Shown: in pieces, positions 20,600 to 33,240 of the stretch
Numbering within the stretch: the stretch's first letter is position 1
Layout: each line of letters starts with the position of its first letter
Assembly (NCBI RefSeq): GCF_028372415.1
Contig: NC_092875.1
Coordinates: 51,708,771-51,772,770, forward strand
Reading direction: 5' to 3'
Source: Notamacropus eugenii
Lineage: Eukaryota > Chordata > Mammalia > Diprotodontia > Macropodidae
DNA length: 64,000 nt
Notes under the pieces: model-generated
Told to the model about the DNA's origin: nothing
What the model saw: only the letters and a program-made list of their open reading frames with translations
Database searches by the model: none
Made by a program: the position numbers and the translations under genes

Positions 20600-23310
20600 G
20601 TAAGGGTCCAGAGACCTTTGGACAGACCATGAGAAGAGACTGGGAAAATCCCAAAGTTGGGCTGGGGGTGGACCTTGGTGGAAGGGAGAGAAGATTACTG
20701 CTGGGGAGAAAAGGAATGGAAATGCAGCTGCCAATGCCAAGCAGTGGAGGGTTGAACTGAAGAGGTGAGAAAGATGATCTCTTCATTCTCATCTGAATAT
20801 ATGATGCTCAGAGAGGCCCAGACCCAAACCTGGGCCAGTACTGAGACTTGGCAGACCCATGTATAATCAGCACTCCAGTAATACTTTAAATTATGGAGCA
20901 CTTTAATTGTGTATTTTGTAAAATCCTTGAAGTGAGAGCCAAGATGGGGAGGAAGTATATTTGCAGAATGAGAAACTGAGGTTCAGAGTAGTTCTGGCCA
21001 CCAAGGCAAGATTAGATGCTGGCTCTTCCCATCAGCCTCTCTAGGCATTTTCATCCTTTCTTTTCCTATCTCCCCTGTCCCCAGGTGACTCAGGACAAGA
21101 TCATATGTCTGCCTAGCCATGTACCTCGGGAGAATCTGTCAGAAACCCCATGTGGGGAGCTGCCCCGGGGAATCTCTGGGGATACGGAAGACCTTCGGGA
21201 GCTCAGTGGCCTCAAGAACAACCTGGACTTACAACAGTATAGCTTCATCAACCAGCTCTGCTATGAGACAGCACTCCACTGGTATGCCAAGTACTTCCCC
21301 TACCTGGTTGTCATCCACACTCTCATCTTCATGGTCTGCACAAGTTTCTGGTTCAAATTTCCTGGAACCAGTTCCAAGATTGAGCACTTCATCTCTATCC
21401 TGGGCAAATGTTTTGACTCACCATGGACAACTCGGGCGCTGTCAGAAGTTTCAGGTGAGAATCACAAAGGTACATCAGGACGGATAACAGCCACAGCCAT
21501 AGTTGGGTCAGGAAAGACAGGTGAGTCAGAAAAGGTGCTGACAGAGCCTGAGAAGGTGGTGATGGAACCACCAGCTGTCACCCTGTTGGACAAAAAAGAG
21601 GGGGAGCAGGCCAAGGCCCTGTTTGAGAAGGTTAAGAAGTTCCGCATGCATGTGGAAGAGGGCGACATCTTATATACCATGTACATCCGTCAGACAGTGC
21701 TCAAGGTATGCAAGTTTCTTGCTATTCTGATCTATAATGTCATCTACGTGGAGAAGATTAACTTCTTAGTAGCCTGCCAGGTGGAGACAGCAGAAGTCAC
21801 AGGTTATGCCAACTTCTGTTGTAACCACACAAAGGCTCACCTCTTTGCCAAGCTGGCCTTCTGCTACATCTCCTTTGTGTGTGTCTATGGTCTCACTTGC
21901 CTCTATACACTCTACTGGCTCTTCCATCGGCCCCTCAAGGAGTATTCTTTCTGTTCGGTGAGAGAGGAGACAGGAATGGGTGACATTCCAGATGTCAAGA
22001 ATGACTTTGCCTTCATGCTCCACCTCATTGACCAATATGACTCACTTTATTCGAAACGCTTTGCTGTCTTCCTCTCCGAGGTCAGTGAAAGTCGGCTCAA
22101 GCAACTCAACCTCAACCATGAATGGACACCAGAAAAACTGCGCCAGAAGCTCCAGCGCAATGGGCAAGGACGGCTAGAGCTGGCACTCTGCATGCTTCCT
22201 GGTCTACCTGATACAGTATTTGAGCTGAGTGAGATAGAGGTCCTCAAGCTGGAGGCCATCTGTGACATCACCTTTCCTCCAACCCTCTCCCAGCTGGTCC
22301 ACCTGGAAGAGCTCAGTCTGCTCCATTCCCCTGCCAAACTACCCTTCTCCTCCTTTGTTTTCTTGAGGGACCGACTCAAGGTGGTACGAGTGAAGTGTGA
22401 GGAGTTGCGTGAAGTGCCCCTGTGGGTGTTTGGGCTCCGGAGTCTAGAAGAGCTCCATCTTGAGGGTCTTTTCCCTGCGGAACTTAGCCGGGCAGCAAAC
22501 CTGGAGAGCCTCAAAGAGCTGAAGCTGCTCAAGAGCCTCTCCCTGAGAAGCAATGCAGGCAAAGTGCCCCCCAGTGTGACTGATGTGGCCGGTCACCTAC
22601 AGCGGCTCAGCCTCCACAATGATGGGGTCAGGCTGCTGACCCTTAATGGGCTAAAGAAGCTAACAGCGCTGAGGGAATTGGAGCTGGTGGGCTGTGGGCT
22701 GGAGAGGATACCCCATGCTGTCTTTAGCTTGACTGCGCTACAGGAGCTAGATCTGAAGGACAACCACCTCCGCTCCATCGAGGAGATCCTGAGCTTTCAG
22801 CACTGTCGAAAGCTGGTCACACTCAAGTTGTGGCACAATCAGATTGCCTATGTCCCGGAACACATTCGCAAACTTAAGGGTTTAGAACAGCTGTACCTTA
22901 GTCACAACAAGCTGGAGACCCTGCCACCCCAGCTTTGTTTCTGTACCAATCTCCGCCTGCTTGACATTTCTCACAATGGCCTACGCTCCTTGCCCCAAGA
23001 GGTGAGCATTCTCCAAAATTTGCAGCATCTTGCAGTTTCCTACAATGCCCTGGAGGCACTCCCAGATGAACTTTTCTTCTGCCAAAAGCTGAGGACGCTA
23101 TTGCTGGGTTACAATCATCTAAGCCAGCTCTCACCTAGAGTGGCTGCACTGCAGGCCCTCAGTCGGTTGGAGCTCAAGGGTAACCGGCTAGAGGCTTTGC
23201 CTGAAGAACTTGGCAATTGTGGGGGGCTCAAAAAATCAGGGCTGCTGGTGGAAGAGGCCTTGTATGAGGGACTGCCTGCTGAAGTTCGGGAGAAGATGGA
23301 GGAGGAGTAA
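20462..23310 (+). CDS. LRRC8E: LRRC8E, volume-regulated anion channel subunit
   Basis: Two coding exons, 20462-20599 and 21085-23310, join in phase 0 (donor GTAAGG, acceptor CCCCAG) to give 787 residues; human LRRC8E is about 796. LRRC8 proteins form hexameric volume-regulated anion channels with obligatory LRRC8A, passing chloride and organic osmolytes across the plasma membrane. Visible parts are TM1 at about 25-45 (the N-terminus begins [10 protein letters not shown]), an extracellular loop with cysteines C54 and C69 and a possible glycosylation site at N63, TM2 at about 117-138, a variable cytoplasmic loop, TM3 at about 252-278, TM4 at about 299-326, and a leucine-rich-repeat domain from about 380 to the end (...EKMEEE). 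One large exon carrying almost all the coding sequence is typical of LRRC8 genes. I chose E over A-D from the whole-sequence match as remembered and the MAP2K7-TGFBR3L neighbourhood. No breaks were seen. Confidence 0.96.
20600..21084. other. LRRC8E second intron
   Basis: This 485-bp intron runs from GTAAGG to CCCCAG. Near 20935-21000 it holds a MIR-like reverse trace. Confidence 0.7.
21085..23310 (+). CDS. LRRC8E: LRRC8E main coding exon
   Basis: The open frame of 741 codons begins with [10 protein letters not shown] directly after a pyrimidine-rich CCCCAG acceptor, and TAA lies at 23308-23310. The frame is open for 69 bases upstream of the acceptor, but that part does not resemble the family and is intron. 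The exon holds TM2-TM4 and the leucine-rich repeats. Confidence 0.96.
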   Translation: MTQDKIICLPSHVPRENLSETPCGELPRGISGDTEDLRELSGLKNNLDLQQYSFINQLCYETALHWYAKYFPYLVVIHTLIFMVCTSFWFKFPGTSSKIEHFISILGKCFDSPWTTRALSEVSGENHKGTSGRITATAIVGSGKTGESEKVLTEPEKVVMEPPAVTLLDKKEGEQAKALFEKVKKFRMHVEEGDILYTMYIRQTVLKVCKFLAILIYNVIYVEKINFLVACQVETAEVTGYANFCCNHTKAHLFAKLAFCYISFVCVYGLTCLYTLYWLFHRPLKEYSFCSVREETGMGDIPDVKNDFAFMLHLIDQYDSLYSKRFAVFLSEVSESRLKQLNLNHEWTPEKLRQKLQRNGQGRLELALCMLPGLPDTVFELSEIEVLKLEAICDITFPPTLSQLVHLEELSLLHSPAKLPFSSFVFLRDRLKVVRVKCEELREVPLWVFGLRSLEELHLEGLFPAELSRAANLESLKELKLLKSLSLRSNAGKVPPSVTDVAGHLQRLSLHNDGVRLLTLNGLKKLTALRELELVGCGLERIPHAVFSLTALQELDLKDNHLRSIEEILSFQHCRKLVTLKLWHNQIAYVPEHIRKLKGLEQLYLSHNKLETLPPQLCFCTNLRLLDISHNGLRSLPQEVSILQNLQHLAVSYNALEALPDELFFCQKLRTLLLGYNHLSQLSPRVAALQALSRLELKGNRLEALPEELGNCGGLKKSGLLVEEALYEGLPAEVREKMEEE

Positions 23311-24240
23311 GAAAGGTCCCTGGGAACCCCATCAGTTTGGGACACCTCACTTGGAGAGGCTAAGACTAGGGCGGGGGACACACACCTTAGGGAGAAAAGA
23401 CAGAAACCAGAAGAAGGTGGGGCTTGAGGGAAGCCCTTAGACAGGTTTGGGAAGTAATCCTAGGCCTGTGGAATAGGGGTGAGGCTCCTTATGGTGGGAT
23501 TAGCTTAATCCTGGAATTCAGAGACAGCCACACCTGTCTCTCTTGGCTGGTTTTCACCCTTCCAGCCTGAGGTTGGAGTCAGCCCAGTTTACTTGGCTAC
23601 CACTGGTAGCCTTCCTTTGTCCTTATTCACTGAACCATTTGTCTTCATTTAGTGCCTTAGACTGTGAGAAAAAAGGGGGGAAGAGGTTGTGGAAAGAGTG
23701 AAAAGCCACACTCCTGGGTGATTCAGAATACTCTACCAGTGCAGTATCTGGCATTCACTCCTAGGGGTTTAAGGACTGTTCCCCAAATCCTGAATCCCAT
23801 CCCTTATTTATAAAACTATTTGTTATAAGCATTTTCGAACAAGGGTTTGGGGAACTGAGATTTTTTTTTAAGTTGAGAAGTTGGAAGCTCCCTGAAGATA
23901 GTACAATTATCACTTCTACATTGCGACTTTCCCAATTATGGTTTCAATATATCAAGGGTTGGCATAAGAAATTAAATGGGAATTTGGGGGGAGTTTTGCA
24001 GAAGCCACAGACAGCATGAGAAGGCCAGCAGATGACACAAAGCCTATGACCAAATATCCCAAATTTTAAAGTATGGTACTGTAAACACTCCATAACAGAA
24101 AAAAATTCAGACTTCACATTACTTGGATTTTCCAGTCATGCCCCTCACCCCATTTGATGTGGAAGGGATAACTGTAAGTGTACCTTTTGTAGACTTGGTA
24201 CAGAGCCAAATACATGCTTAATAAATGTCAAACAAAGACA
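23311..24240 (+). other. LRRC8E: LRRC8E 3' UTR
   Basis: Non-coding sequence follows the LRRC8E stop. The first clear AATAAA is at 24220-24225, within a stretch resembling an L2 LINE tail. The transcript end near 24.24 kb is inferred. Confidence 0.55.
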
Positions 24241-24790
24241 GTGATTGCTACACTAACTTCTTTCTGGTGCTTCCCTGCCCAATTCAGCCTCAATGTTTTC
24301 TCCCCTAATCCAGGTCTTTTCCTCCTAAGATCCGAAGATTCACTCATTCCCTACACTCCTAACAGGAAACCCTTAGGCTGACGTGTCATCTATTCCAACA
24401 TGTAACAAAACACCCTTCGTAACATCCCTGACATAAGGTTATCCAGCTTTTTTTAAAGACCTCCAATGTCTGGAAATTCCCTGCCTCCTCAAGCAACCAA
24501 GTTCATTTTTTCATTTTTCTTTTTGGGCAACTTTGTCAGGAAATTGTTATACTGGGCTGAAATCTGCTTCCCTGTCACAGTAACTCCCACTAATTTGTCT
24601 AAGTTTTTCTTTTGGAACTCAAGCAGAATAAGTATAGACCTTCTACAGGACAATCCTTAGTTAATTTAAAGAGAGTGATTAGTTTATTTCCTTTGATACA
24701 GCCTTGTATGATCTCATGACCCCTCTACACTCTAGTTGCCTTCTCTGGATGTGTCAAAAACATGAAACAGTACTTAACACTATCCCGTTT
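24240..24790. other. Intergenic DNA, unassigned
   Basis: AT-rich, with no gene or clear repeat seen. Confidence 0.4.
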
Positions 24791-24794
24791 AGTT

Positions 24795-24995
24795 TGACCA
24801 AGACATGGTACCATAGTTAGAGATGAAAGAGAGCTTCAAGGTCATTTTAGTACCATTTCCTCATTTTACAGCTGAGGAAATAGAGGACCAGAAAGGTAAG
24901 TGACTTGTCTAAAAGATCAAACATATAGTAAATTGGAATTTGAACCTCGGTCTTCTGACTGCAAATCCAACTCTCCACTTCACTAAGAAGAGGAG
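24795..24995 (-). repeat. MIR SINE, reverse
   Basis: 'cctcattttacagctgagga', 'aagtgacttgtct' and 'gaacctcggtcttctgactg' mark a reverse MIR. Confidence 0.85.
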
Positions 24996-24999
24996 GAAA

Positions 25000-25559
25000 A
25001 AGGGAAGAAAAGGATGGCTTGGTAGCAGAGAAGAACAAATGCTATCTCTTGTGATTATTGCCTTGTGATATCTTGAGCTAATCACTTATTCTTTCAAAAT
25101 TGCAAAATGAGAGTTGGATAAGCTGATCTCTAAGAACTAGCTGTAGGTACTAGATTCTATGTAATTGCTCTGTAAAACCTAGCTTTTATTCCAAGCATCT
25201 CCTATCTCTTTCTCTGTGACTTAATTTCTCTACTTTTTCCCAAGACTGAGGTACAGCACCCACATTCCTAATTTCAGGCTATGGTCTTTGTTTCTTATCC
25301 AACCCCTAGGGAAACCCCAGGTAGATGTGGCTAGACAATAGCTCGTTGGACAGACATTAGGGTTTTATTGAACTACAAACTAAATGCAAGCCAACACTGT
25401 GAAATAGTTGCCTCCCCCAAACCCTCCAAAACAAAACCTGTGACTTTAAACTTTTAACTTAAGCCAAATAACATAAGCACTAATCTCCAGCGCCAGGAGA
25501 TGGCATTCACCTTGCCCTTGCCTCCAGATCATCTTGTTCTTCTACCCTCTTTTCTCCTT
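25000..25559. other. Intergenic DNA with a possible minus-strand transcript end
   Basis: TTTATT at 25364-25369 gives AATAAA on the minus strand. A short minus-strand frame upstream reads VEEQDDLEARAR. No gene is claimed. Confidence 0.25.
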
Positions 25560-25740
25560 GGCTGGTACATTGGAAAAAGTACTTGATTTAAAGCTGTAGG
25601 ACCTAACTTTAAATAGTGGTTTGTCACTTCTGTAACCTTCAACAGGATATGACCTCTCTGCGCCTCAGTTTCTTTATTGTAAAGTAAGGGAGAGGTGGAC
25701 TAGATGACATTGAAGGTTTCTTCCAGCTCTAAATCAATGC
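25560..25740 (+). repeat. MIR SINE
   Basis: 'ctctctgcgcctcagtttct' and 'gtggactagatgacattgaa' follow MIR. Confidence 0.8.
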
Positions 25741-26042
25741 TCGCATAATCCCTGTGGATTCTTTCTATGTTTCCTCCCTCCTTTGTTCCTTTATCTCTTT
25801 TTAAATTTTCTCTCATCTATTGTGCAATTTCCTTTCGTCAGCATGGCCACTGGTCCACGAGCCCTGATCGGCTTCATAGATCAAGGCAGCCTCCCTCTCC
25901 TTCCCAAGGTCCATAATTAGGGTATTTCTGTGAGATGAAGGATGGAAGGGAGCAGGAAAGTGGGGTAGAAGAAGGGCCTTGAACTCCTTGGTCACTGTTA
26001 GCATCTTCACCAAGTCTTGCTTTTAACCTAACAGCTTTCAGG

Positions 26043-26320
26043 TCCAATCAATCACTTAGTAAGCATTTATTAAGTAACTACTATGTTCCAGGCACTGTAA
26101 ATGCTGTGGATATAAAGAAAGACAAAAGACAGTCCCTGAGAAGCTCACAATTTTAACAGAGGAGACAACTACATAGAAATAAGCTATGTACAGGATAAAT
26201 AGGAAATAATTAACAGAGGGAAGCACTAGAATTGAGAGGATTTTCAAAAGGCTTCCTATAGAAGGTAGAGTTTTAACTGGGACTTGAAGTGAAGTCAGGA
26301 AAGCCAGGAGGTGGAGACTG
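26043..26320 (-). repeat. L2 LINE, reverse
   Basis: It starts with the reversed L2 tail ('agcatttattaagtaactac', 'ttccaggcactgtaaatgct') and continues into the L2 3' region. Confidence 0.8.
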
Positions 26321-26867
26321 TCATTAGCAAGAGCAACCCCCAAAATCTGAAGAAGTTATAAAAAGCAATTTATTTGGTAGAGGAGAGGGAGCTGGAAAGG
26401 TTGTGGCTCCATCATATCTAGGCTCTAAGAGATTAACATCATATATAGGTTTTAAATAAGGGTTACCCACAAGCAAACCCACCAACTTGAAAGTAAGACG
26501 GATTGAAATGGCTATCAGTAAATATAAACATTCAATAAAATTTGGATGAAGCCAAAATACAGGAACCAAAACAAGACCCAAGTGGATCCAAAGTATAAAT
26601 GTTTTGGGTGTATCTAGGAAAATGGGGGAAATAAAAATCCCTTGTACTGACTTTTGGCCTTCCTGGAGAGTTACTGAAATCAAGGTGACATTCTGATTTC
26701 AAACAATCTCTAGACACAAAAAGTTAAATTTAAACAGTATAATAGTAAGTTTTCCAAACAACATGAGCATTTTCCATAATTTCCCTCTCTTGGGCCCAAC
26801 ATTATCATACTAGTAGAAGCATACTTACAGAAACAGAGAAAGCTGGGTTATTATTTCTTTTTCAGGC
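26321..26867. other. Unassigned intergenic DNA
   Basis: AT-rich. Frames on the minus strand have no resemblance I recognise. It may hold old transposable-element remains. Confidence 0.35.
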
Positions 26868-26992
26868 AATCAGGGTTAAGTGACTTGCCCAGGGTCACAC
26901 AGCTAGTAGTAAGTGTCTGAGGCTAGATTTGAACTCAGGTCCTCCTGACTTCAGAGTTAGTGCTCTGTCGACAGTGTCATCTAGCCACCCTG
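26868..26992 (-). repeat. Marsupial SINE, reverse
   Basis: 'ttgcccagggtcacacagct' and 'tgaactcaggtcctcctgac' are the reverse SINE core. Confidence 0.85.
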
Positions 26993-27876
26993 GATTATGA
27001 TTTCAAATGGAATTCATGAAAACCCGACTTAATGGCATCCTCCTCACTACCTATCTCATCTAGAGCTTGATAGAATTCTTTAAAAGAGAGGGTGGGAGCC
27101 AGACTGGTAACAAATTTTTTTCCAATGTCTCATATAGGGATCAATTTGAGTAAGTCTCTGGGGCTGTAAGTCAGAGATTTAAGCTTACACCAGGAAACAA
27201 GTACACTGTGGTCACATGTATCACAAAAATCACAATCCCATGATTCCTTCAATGTTATAAAAGTTAAACAAACTTACTTCAAGCAGTCATAATCTCATAT
27301 ATCTCTTAAGGAGACTACCTCATTAAACAGACTCTATTGGTAAATTAAGTCATGATCCAAATTAAACTACATTTAGAGGATTAGTAATGGACTAATTGAG
27401 AGAGAAGATTTACATATCAAAACTGGAGTTGGGGAAAACCCTCCTTATACAGTTAGCTAAGGGGAATGACTAAATCGTTTTAAGATACTCAAACATCCAT
27501 TCTACCTGAGTCATGTCAAACAGTTAACATTGTTATTCCATAACTCAATCTTGATCAGGTAAGGTTAACATAAACAGAAGAAAGGTTACAGGAAGGATGA
27601 CTGATCCCCAGACAATAAGTAAAAGGAATCTCGACAAATCCCGTTTGTAGGCAAATATAAATATTATGAATCATTAAAGCCAAAGTAATCTAGTAATGAT
27701 CAATATTAACATCATCTCCTTGTTCTTGGTAAACCACTCCCAATGTCCATTTAATCAACATTTTTCATTCTGCTTCCAAGACATCTCATGTAGTTATCAG
27801 ATCCTTGATAACATCTTCCCTTGGAAATTCTGGAATAGGCCTCATTTTCAGGGCAGCTCTGGAAGGGGTTCCTCTA
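26993..27876. other. Unassigned AT-rich intergenic DNA
   Basis: No gene was seen. The texture suggests old repeat remains of unknown family. Confidence 0.35.
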
Positions 27877-28488
27877 GCACAGAGGTTTCCAGATTTATTT
27901 GGCCTACTGCCCCCATTTAAAAAAAAATGACTCAGTGCCGCATTAGAAATCTACTCTCTTTAACCCTTTGACATTTTTTTTGAAATTTGTTTCAGTTCAA
28001 AAAAATATATAAAGTTTTTTTAAATGACATCTTAAATTTAATAATTTATTGTAAATTTGTAGGCTTTGTCTTGCATTGAAATTTTGATGATATCATATTA
28101 CATCATGTGATCATACAGTGTGAGCAAGTCATGACATGCATATATATACCTGCCAATGCATGCTGGACTTCCCGACAATGTGTGACACTCACCTTTGAAC
28201 ACCTGCTTGTTAAGTCGTATGGTGGACTTGACCACTGATGGGTTAAAATGTGCATTTTGTATGTTTATTTGGAAATAATGTAATCGCTATAACTTTAACT
28301 CTGTTACACAACAGAGGAAACATGTACAAATGGTTTTTCAAAATTTTCTTATTTTCTTTCTTTTTGAATGCTTCTATCACCCCTTTCTTTTTATTCAACG
28401 CCTCCCATTTGCACCAGAAGCTACTACTGCCCCCTTGGATAGTTACAGCACCCCCTCAGGGGGCGGTCTGCATCTAGATTTGCTTCTC
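27877..28488. mobile_element. Possible hAT-like DNA transposon fragment
   Basis: It begins 'cagaggtttccagattt', and 'ctactgccccc' occurs near both ends. Ends and target duplication are unclear, so this is tentative. Confidence 0.35.
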
Positions 28489-28669
28489 TGGTTCCAAGTC
28501 TCTTGTAGATTCCCTATAATGTGGCTAAAATCTGACAGTAACAAGGACTTGACATAATTCTGTAAATTTGGCTTTCTTGTGATGAAAACCAGTTCAAATC
28601 TTATGGAGATGATCCTATTAAATACAGAGCTATAAGAAGAATGTCAAATCAGCAACTCATAATTCACCT

Positions 28670-30281
28670 GAAACTGGTGTGTTCAGGGAGGACCAGTACC
28701 TTTGGTGTGATGGCTGCCGAGCCCTTTTTGAGGCTCTTTCCACCTTTGTTGTCTACCTGTTTCACCCAACTCTCACCTGTGGCTCCAAGAAGCTGCAGCA
28801 TGTGCAGCAGCCACACTCCAGTTTCAGCAGACAGGCCAAACCAGGTTGAGGGTAACCAAGGGTTCTCAAACCCATTGGTGAGTTAGAGGGGAGTCTACCC
28901 CAAGCATGTGAAGACTTCCTCTGATGGAATGGGCAGAGAAGAACAATTTGTTCCAACAGCCATGAAGGCAGATGAAACAGGCGATGTGGAGTGCTTAGAG
29001 CTTGGTTAGACACCAAAGACGCCAAGGTCACACACTGCATCCTGAGCCATTGCCAGCCATCTTGACTCTATCCTGCCATAGGACTATGATGACTCTGGAG
29101 GAGAGAATGAGGCTGATGACTTCGTGCAACTCTGCCTCACTTAAATCCAACTTATACACTAATCAAAAGACATCACCCATACCATTTTACTATTATGCCT
29201 CAAAGTCCTGTGGCAACAGGCAAGTGATGAAGCAGCAGGTGCAGATACACTGGGAGCTGTACTCACTACCCTGTAGGCAGGTGGCCCAGCCCATAGGGTC
29301 ATTTCTCACTGGAAGCAGTAGTGGGACTTGGCAGGCCCTTGGTTGTCTGAGCAGCCTTTTAAGGACTGCACTGCTCACCTCCTAGTGTGAGAAAGAGAAC
29401 TAGAAAATGTGCCCTAAACACTGTCTACTTACCCAACCCTGGCCTGATTACTGCGGCAGGCAGGTAATCCCACTATGTGATCGAAACACACACACAAAAA
29501 ATGTACAAAATGTACAAAAACATCTGCAAAGATGATTTCACTCACCATTGGTACATAGAATGTGCACACACTAATAGACAACACAAAATCCAGTAGGCCT
29601 GAAATATGAACTGCTGTTGTTGCAAGAGAACTTGACAGGTATTACATCCAAATAGCAGTCCTGAGTGAAACAAGGTTGGCAAATGAAGGCCAGCTTACTG
29701 AAGTTAGAGCTGGATAAATATTTTTCTGGAGTGAGAGCAATGAAGGGGAGTGGATTTTGCAATCAAAATTAATCTAATCAGCAAGCTGGTATGCCTGCCA
29801 AAGGGAGTGAATGACAGGCTCATGACAAAGCAATTACCACTGGAAGGAAAACGCCATGCCACCATCATCAGTGCCTATGCTCCCACCATGACGAAGCCTG
29901 ATGAAGTCAAAGAAAAATTTTATGAAGACCTAGAGATCTTATCATCAATGTTCCAAAAAAGGACAAGCTTATAATTCTAGGTGGCTTTAATGCTAGAGCA
30001 GGCTCAGACCACCAGACTAAGCAAGGAGTCCTAGGGAGGAATGGAGTTGGAAACAGCAACAGCAATGGTCATTTACTGCTGAAGACTTGTGCATCACATG
30101 ACCTTCTCATCACCAACACTGTTTTCCATTTACCTAAAAGAAAGAAAACTTCATGGATGCACCCTTGCAGCAAACACTGGCATCTAATAGACTATGTGAT
30201 TGTAAGGAGAAGAGACAGACAAGGTGTAAGAGTGACAAAGGCAATGTGTGGTGCAAAGTGCTGGACTGGTCACGGATCTTG
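28670..30281 (+). repeat. RTE LINE, 5' region and endonuclease domain, truncated
   Basis: The GC-richer 5' part ('aaggtcacacactgcatcct') is shared with marsupial RTE-SINEs. It is followed by an apurinic-endonuclease-like region in several frames (HATIISAYAPTM, then in a shifted frame a GGFNARAGSDHQ-like motif and a WHLIDYV-like motif). The copy ends at about 30281 before the reverse transcriptase. Confidence 0.75.
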
Positions 30282-30479
30282 AACCTTGACTTATAAAATA
30301 AGCCTTTCTATTTCTTAATGTTATCAGACAAAGACTTCTAAACTGGAAAAAAACCTCATGATTTTAAAATATTTTTACAATTATTAATCCAATTTTATAT
30401 GTAACATTCTTAATCCTGTTTTCAGAACTTATTACTAACATACACTCAAAGCCTCTATATGTCATCTGGAAGCCAATTA

Positions 30480-30529
<50 letters not shown>

Positions 30530-32129
30530 CCTTGTTGGTTTCTCAAAATAAAGTTTACTACCTCAATAAATTTTAAACTTTTACATCATTATCTTATCCC
30601 CCTCTTTTGAGTGCATAGATAAAAATTAGATACTTTAAGGACCTAATCTTACATGTGAATATATACCTGTCAGTAAAGGGGATGACAATCATAAGAACTT
30701 ACGTACCTAGTTCCTTAGGATAAGGAGTTGACAAATTTTGACTAAAAACAGTAATATCTTTCATACTTGCATCCTATTATAGTAACTCAGAGATTTTTTA
30801 GTATTGCAGTAACAAAAACTTTTACAATGAAAGAAAAAAGGAGGGACACAGTTACAACAATATCAAGATTGTTCCTTCAAGGGCACAGACTTACCTGACA
30901 TAAGTATAACAGGGGAAGAAATCCCTTATCTCTGATTCCAGGCAAATTCATAGTTTGGAGGAGGAAATGGCAAACCACTTTAGTATCTTTTGGAAAATTA
31001 AACACAGCTGAAAAACGACTGAACAACAACAATAAAATGTCATAGTTAACAGACAATCATGTGGCAAAGATCCACATTTTTCACAGGATAGTAGTGCCAG
31101 GCTCAGATTGTATCAGGTGAGAAAATTTCTTGTTCAGAAAGGAAATAGCATAATGGGGAAACTGAGTCAAGAGGATCCTACTTTGCCCTCCCAAGGCTGT
31201 CTCTTCAACTTTCCCAGGCACAGACATTCACATGTAGCATTTTTCAGACCTGCACTCCCTTTGAGCAGTACATGACATTCCTGAAAAGGTATAAATTGGC
31301 TTAATGATAATTCAGACAATCATAACCTGAAATCCAGTCCCAAGATATTTTTACCTCAAATAGCAAAATTTCACTAAGTTCTCCAAGGTAAACGAGACCT
31401 GTGTGGACCAAATAACTCCGGAAGTGGAAGCTCACCTCACCGCCTGCCAAATATAAGTCTCCTTCACTAACCAAGGTCTTTTAGTCAGCTAACCAGGACA
31501 AGACACAGATATCTGATACAGTGGTCCCAGCTTCTTCACAGAAGGTCATGAAGTTGAACTGATGGCCCTTTTTTTGGGGGGCCTGGATCATAATTCTATT
31601 TTCACCATAATATCAAGACATCATAGACCAGGTATATAGGAGGATGGAGAAGACAGGAAGAGAAATTAAAAGAAAGAGGAAGAAAAAGAAAAAGCCCTAC
31701 CAATTTAAGTTTATCAGATTTTTTTAAACAGCTGCTTACCAAGCCTTTGGTTAATCAAGCCAAGGAGATTACTTATTTTGCAGATTAAGGTGGCCTAGGC
31801 TAATTATAACCTACCCTGAGTCTTTTCCTGGGTAAAGCCAAACACAGCCCCTTAATTTTCTGGACACCTGGAGTCAGGGCCTGGACTGTGTTTGACTTGA
31901 AGTTGAAGGGACTTACTCTGTTTGATTTGATCCAGTGTTGGTTGGGTCCTCTCCATTCTCAATCCTAAAATCACATAGACTTACTTAGCTTCTAAGTTCT
32001 CAGAGAGTCTTTAGCTCTATTTGTGGTGACCACCAGGGAAATTCCACTTGTGACACCGGATTTGTCATTTGCGAGAATGAACGCCCAAATGTGACATAGT
32101 TTTAGAAATTTATTATAATTTAGAAAATT
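30282..32129. other. Unassigned DNA with an ATCT microsatellite and a SINE tail
   Basis: It contains an (ATCT)n tract at about 30478-30529 and a SINE-type tail near 30945-31030 ('aggaaatggcaaaccacttt', 'cgactgaacaacaac'). The rest was not identified. Confidence 0.5.
30478..30529. repeat. (ATCT)n microsatellite
   Basis: About a dozen near-perfect ATCT units. Confidence 0.95.
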
Positions 32130-32925
32130 ATTGTCTGGTAAAGGAGAGTAAAGGGAAAGCATTACAGGCATGGAGAACAGGCAGAAAAATGCCTGGAATC
32201 AAAAAATAGAATGTTTTGTTTAAGGAACAGCAAGGAAGCCAGTGTCACTAGATATAAGCACATATGTGTTAGGAGAGTGCAAAGGTATAAGAAAATTGGG
32301 ACTGTCTATGGGGGGAATGAGGTAATGGAGGGCTTTGAACACCAAACTGTGGTTTGGTCCCAGATCAAATACAGGTGACAGGGAGCTACTGAAGTTGCTG
32401 AGCTGGGGATTGGAAGGGGTATGTGACATGATGAAACCTGAATTTTAGGAAAATCACTTTGGCAGCTGAAGGATAGACTAGAGTGGGGAGAAATTTGTGG
32501 CAGGCAAATTAACCAGCAAGTCATTGTAATAGTTCAGGTGTGAGGAGATGAGCACCAGGTTGGTGGCAGCATCAGAAAAGAGAAGGAGATATGTTTGAGA
32601 GATGTTGCAATAGATTGGATATGGGAGTGGGGGGGGAGGGAGGAAGATAGTGAGGGTCAAGGATGACACCTTAATTGCCAGACTGATGGATTCTCAACAG
32701 TAATAGGGAAAGATGTGGGAGGAAAGGTAAGGAGTTCAGTTCTGGACACGTTGAGTCTGAGGTAGCTAAAGGACATTCAGCCGGAGACGGCTGATAGGGT
32801 AGTTGGAGATGTGAGAACAGAGGTCAGCAGAGAGGTCAGAGCTAAATAGGTAGATTTGAGAACTATTTGCATAGGCATAGTAATTGAATCCCTGAGAGGT
32901 GATGAGATTACCAAGTGAAGTGTGT
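32130..32925 (-). repeat. L2 LINE, reverse
   Basis: The reverse L2 pattern includes 'aagccagtgtcactagatat', 'gagggctttgaacaccaaac' and 'cagttctggacacgttgagt'. Confidence 0.75.
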
Positions 32926-33240
32926 GTGTTCATCCTTCATTGCCGAAGAAGACCATGCCGTCAGAGAAATAATGACATGACTTGCACTTGACTTTGTTTT
33001 GAATGAGGAAGGGCTGTGCAGGTCACCAGCCTCACTTCTCCTCCAGAGCCATCTGAATCCAGTGACCAGATATTCATCAGGATGACTGGAGATGACCCAG
33101 GATGAGGCAATTGGGGTGAAGTGACTTGCCCAAAGTCACACAGCTAGTGAGTGTCAAGTGTCTGAGGTGAGATTTGAACTCAGGTCCTCCTGACTCCTTC
33201 ACTGGTGCTCTATCCACTGCATCACCTAGCCATCCCTATG
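32926..33240 (+). repeat. RTE-SINE joined to a reverse SINE/MIR
   Basis: 'catccttcattgccgaagaa' then 'gacatgacttgcacttgact' marks the RTE-derived SINE. From about 33090 the reverse SINE core follows ('ttgcccaaagtcacacagct'). Confidence 0.75.

Noticed and set aside
22047-22562. 171-codon minus-strand frame inside LRRC8E
   Set aside because: It is a shadow of the conserved LRRC8E coding strand, rich in Ser/Arg, with no family resemblance.
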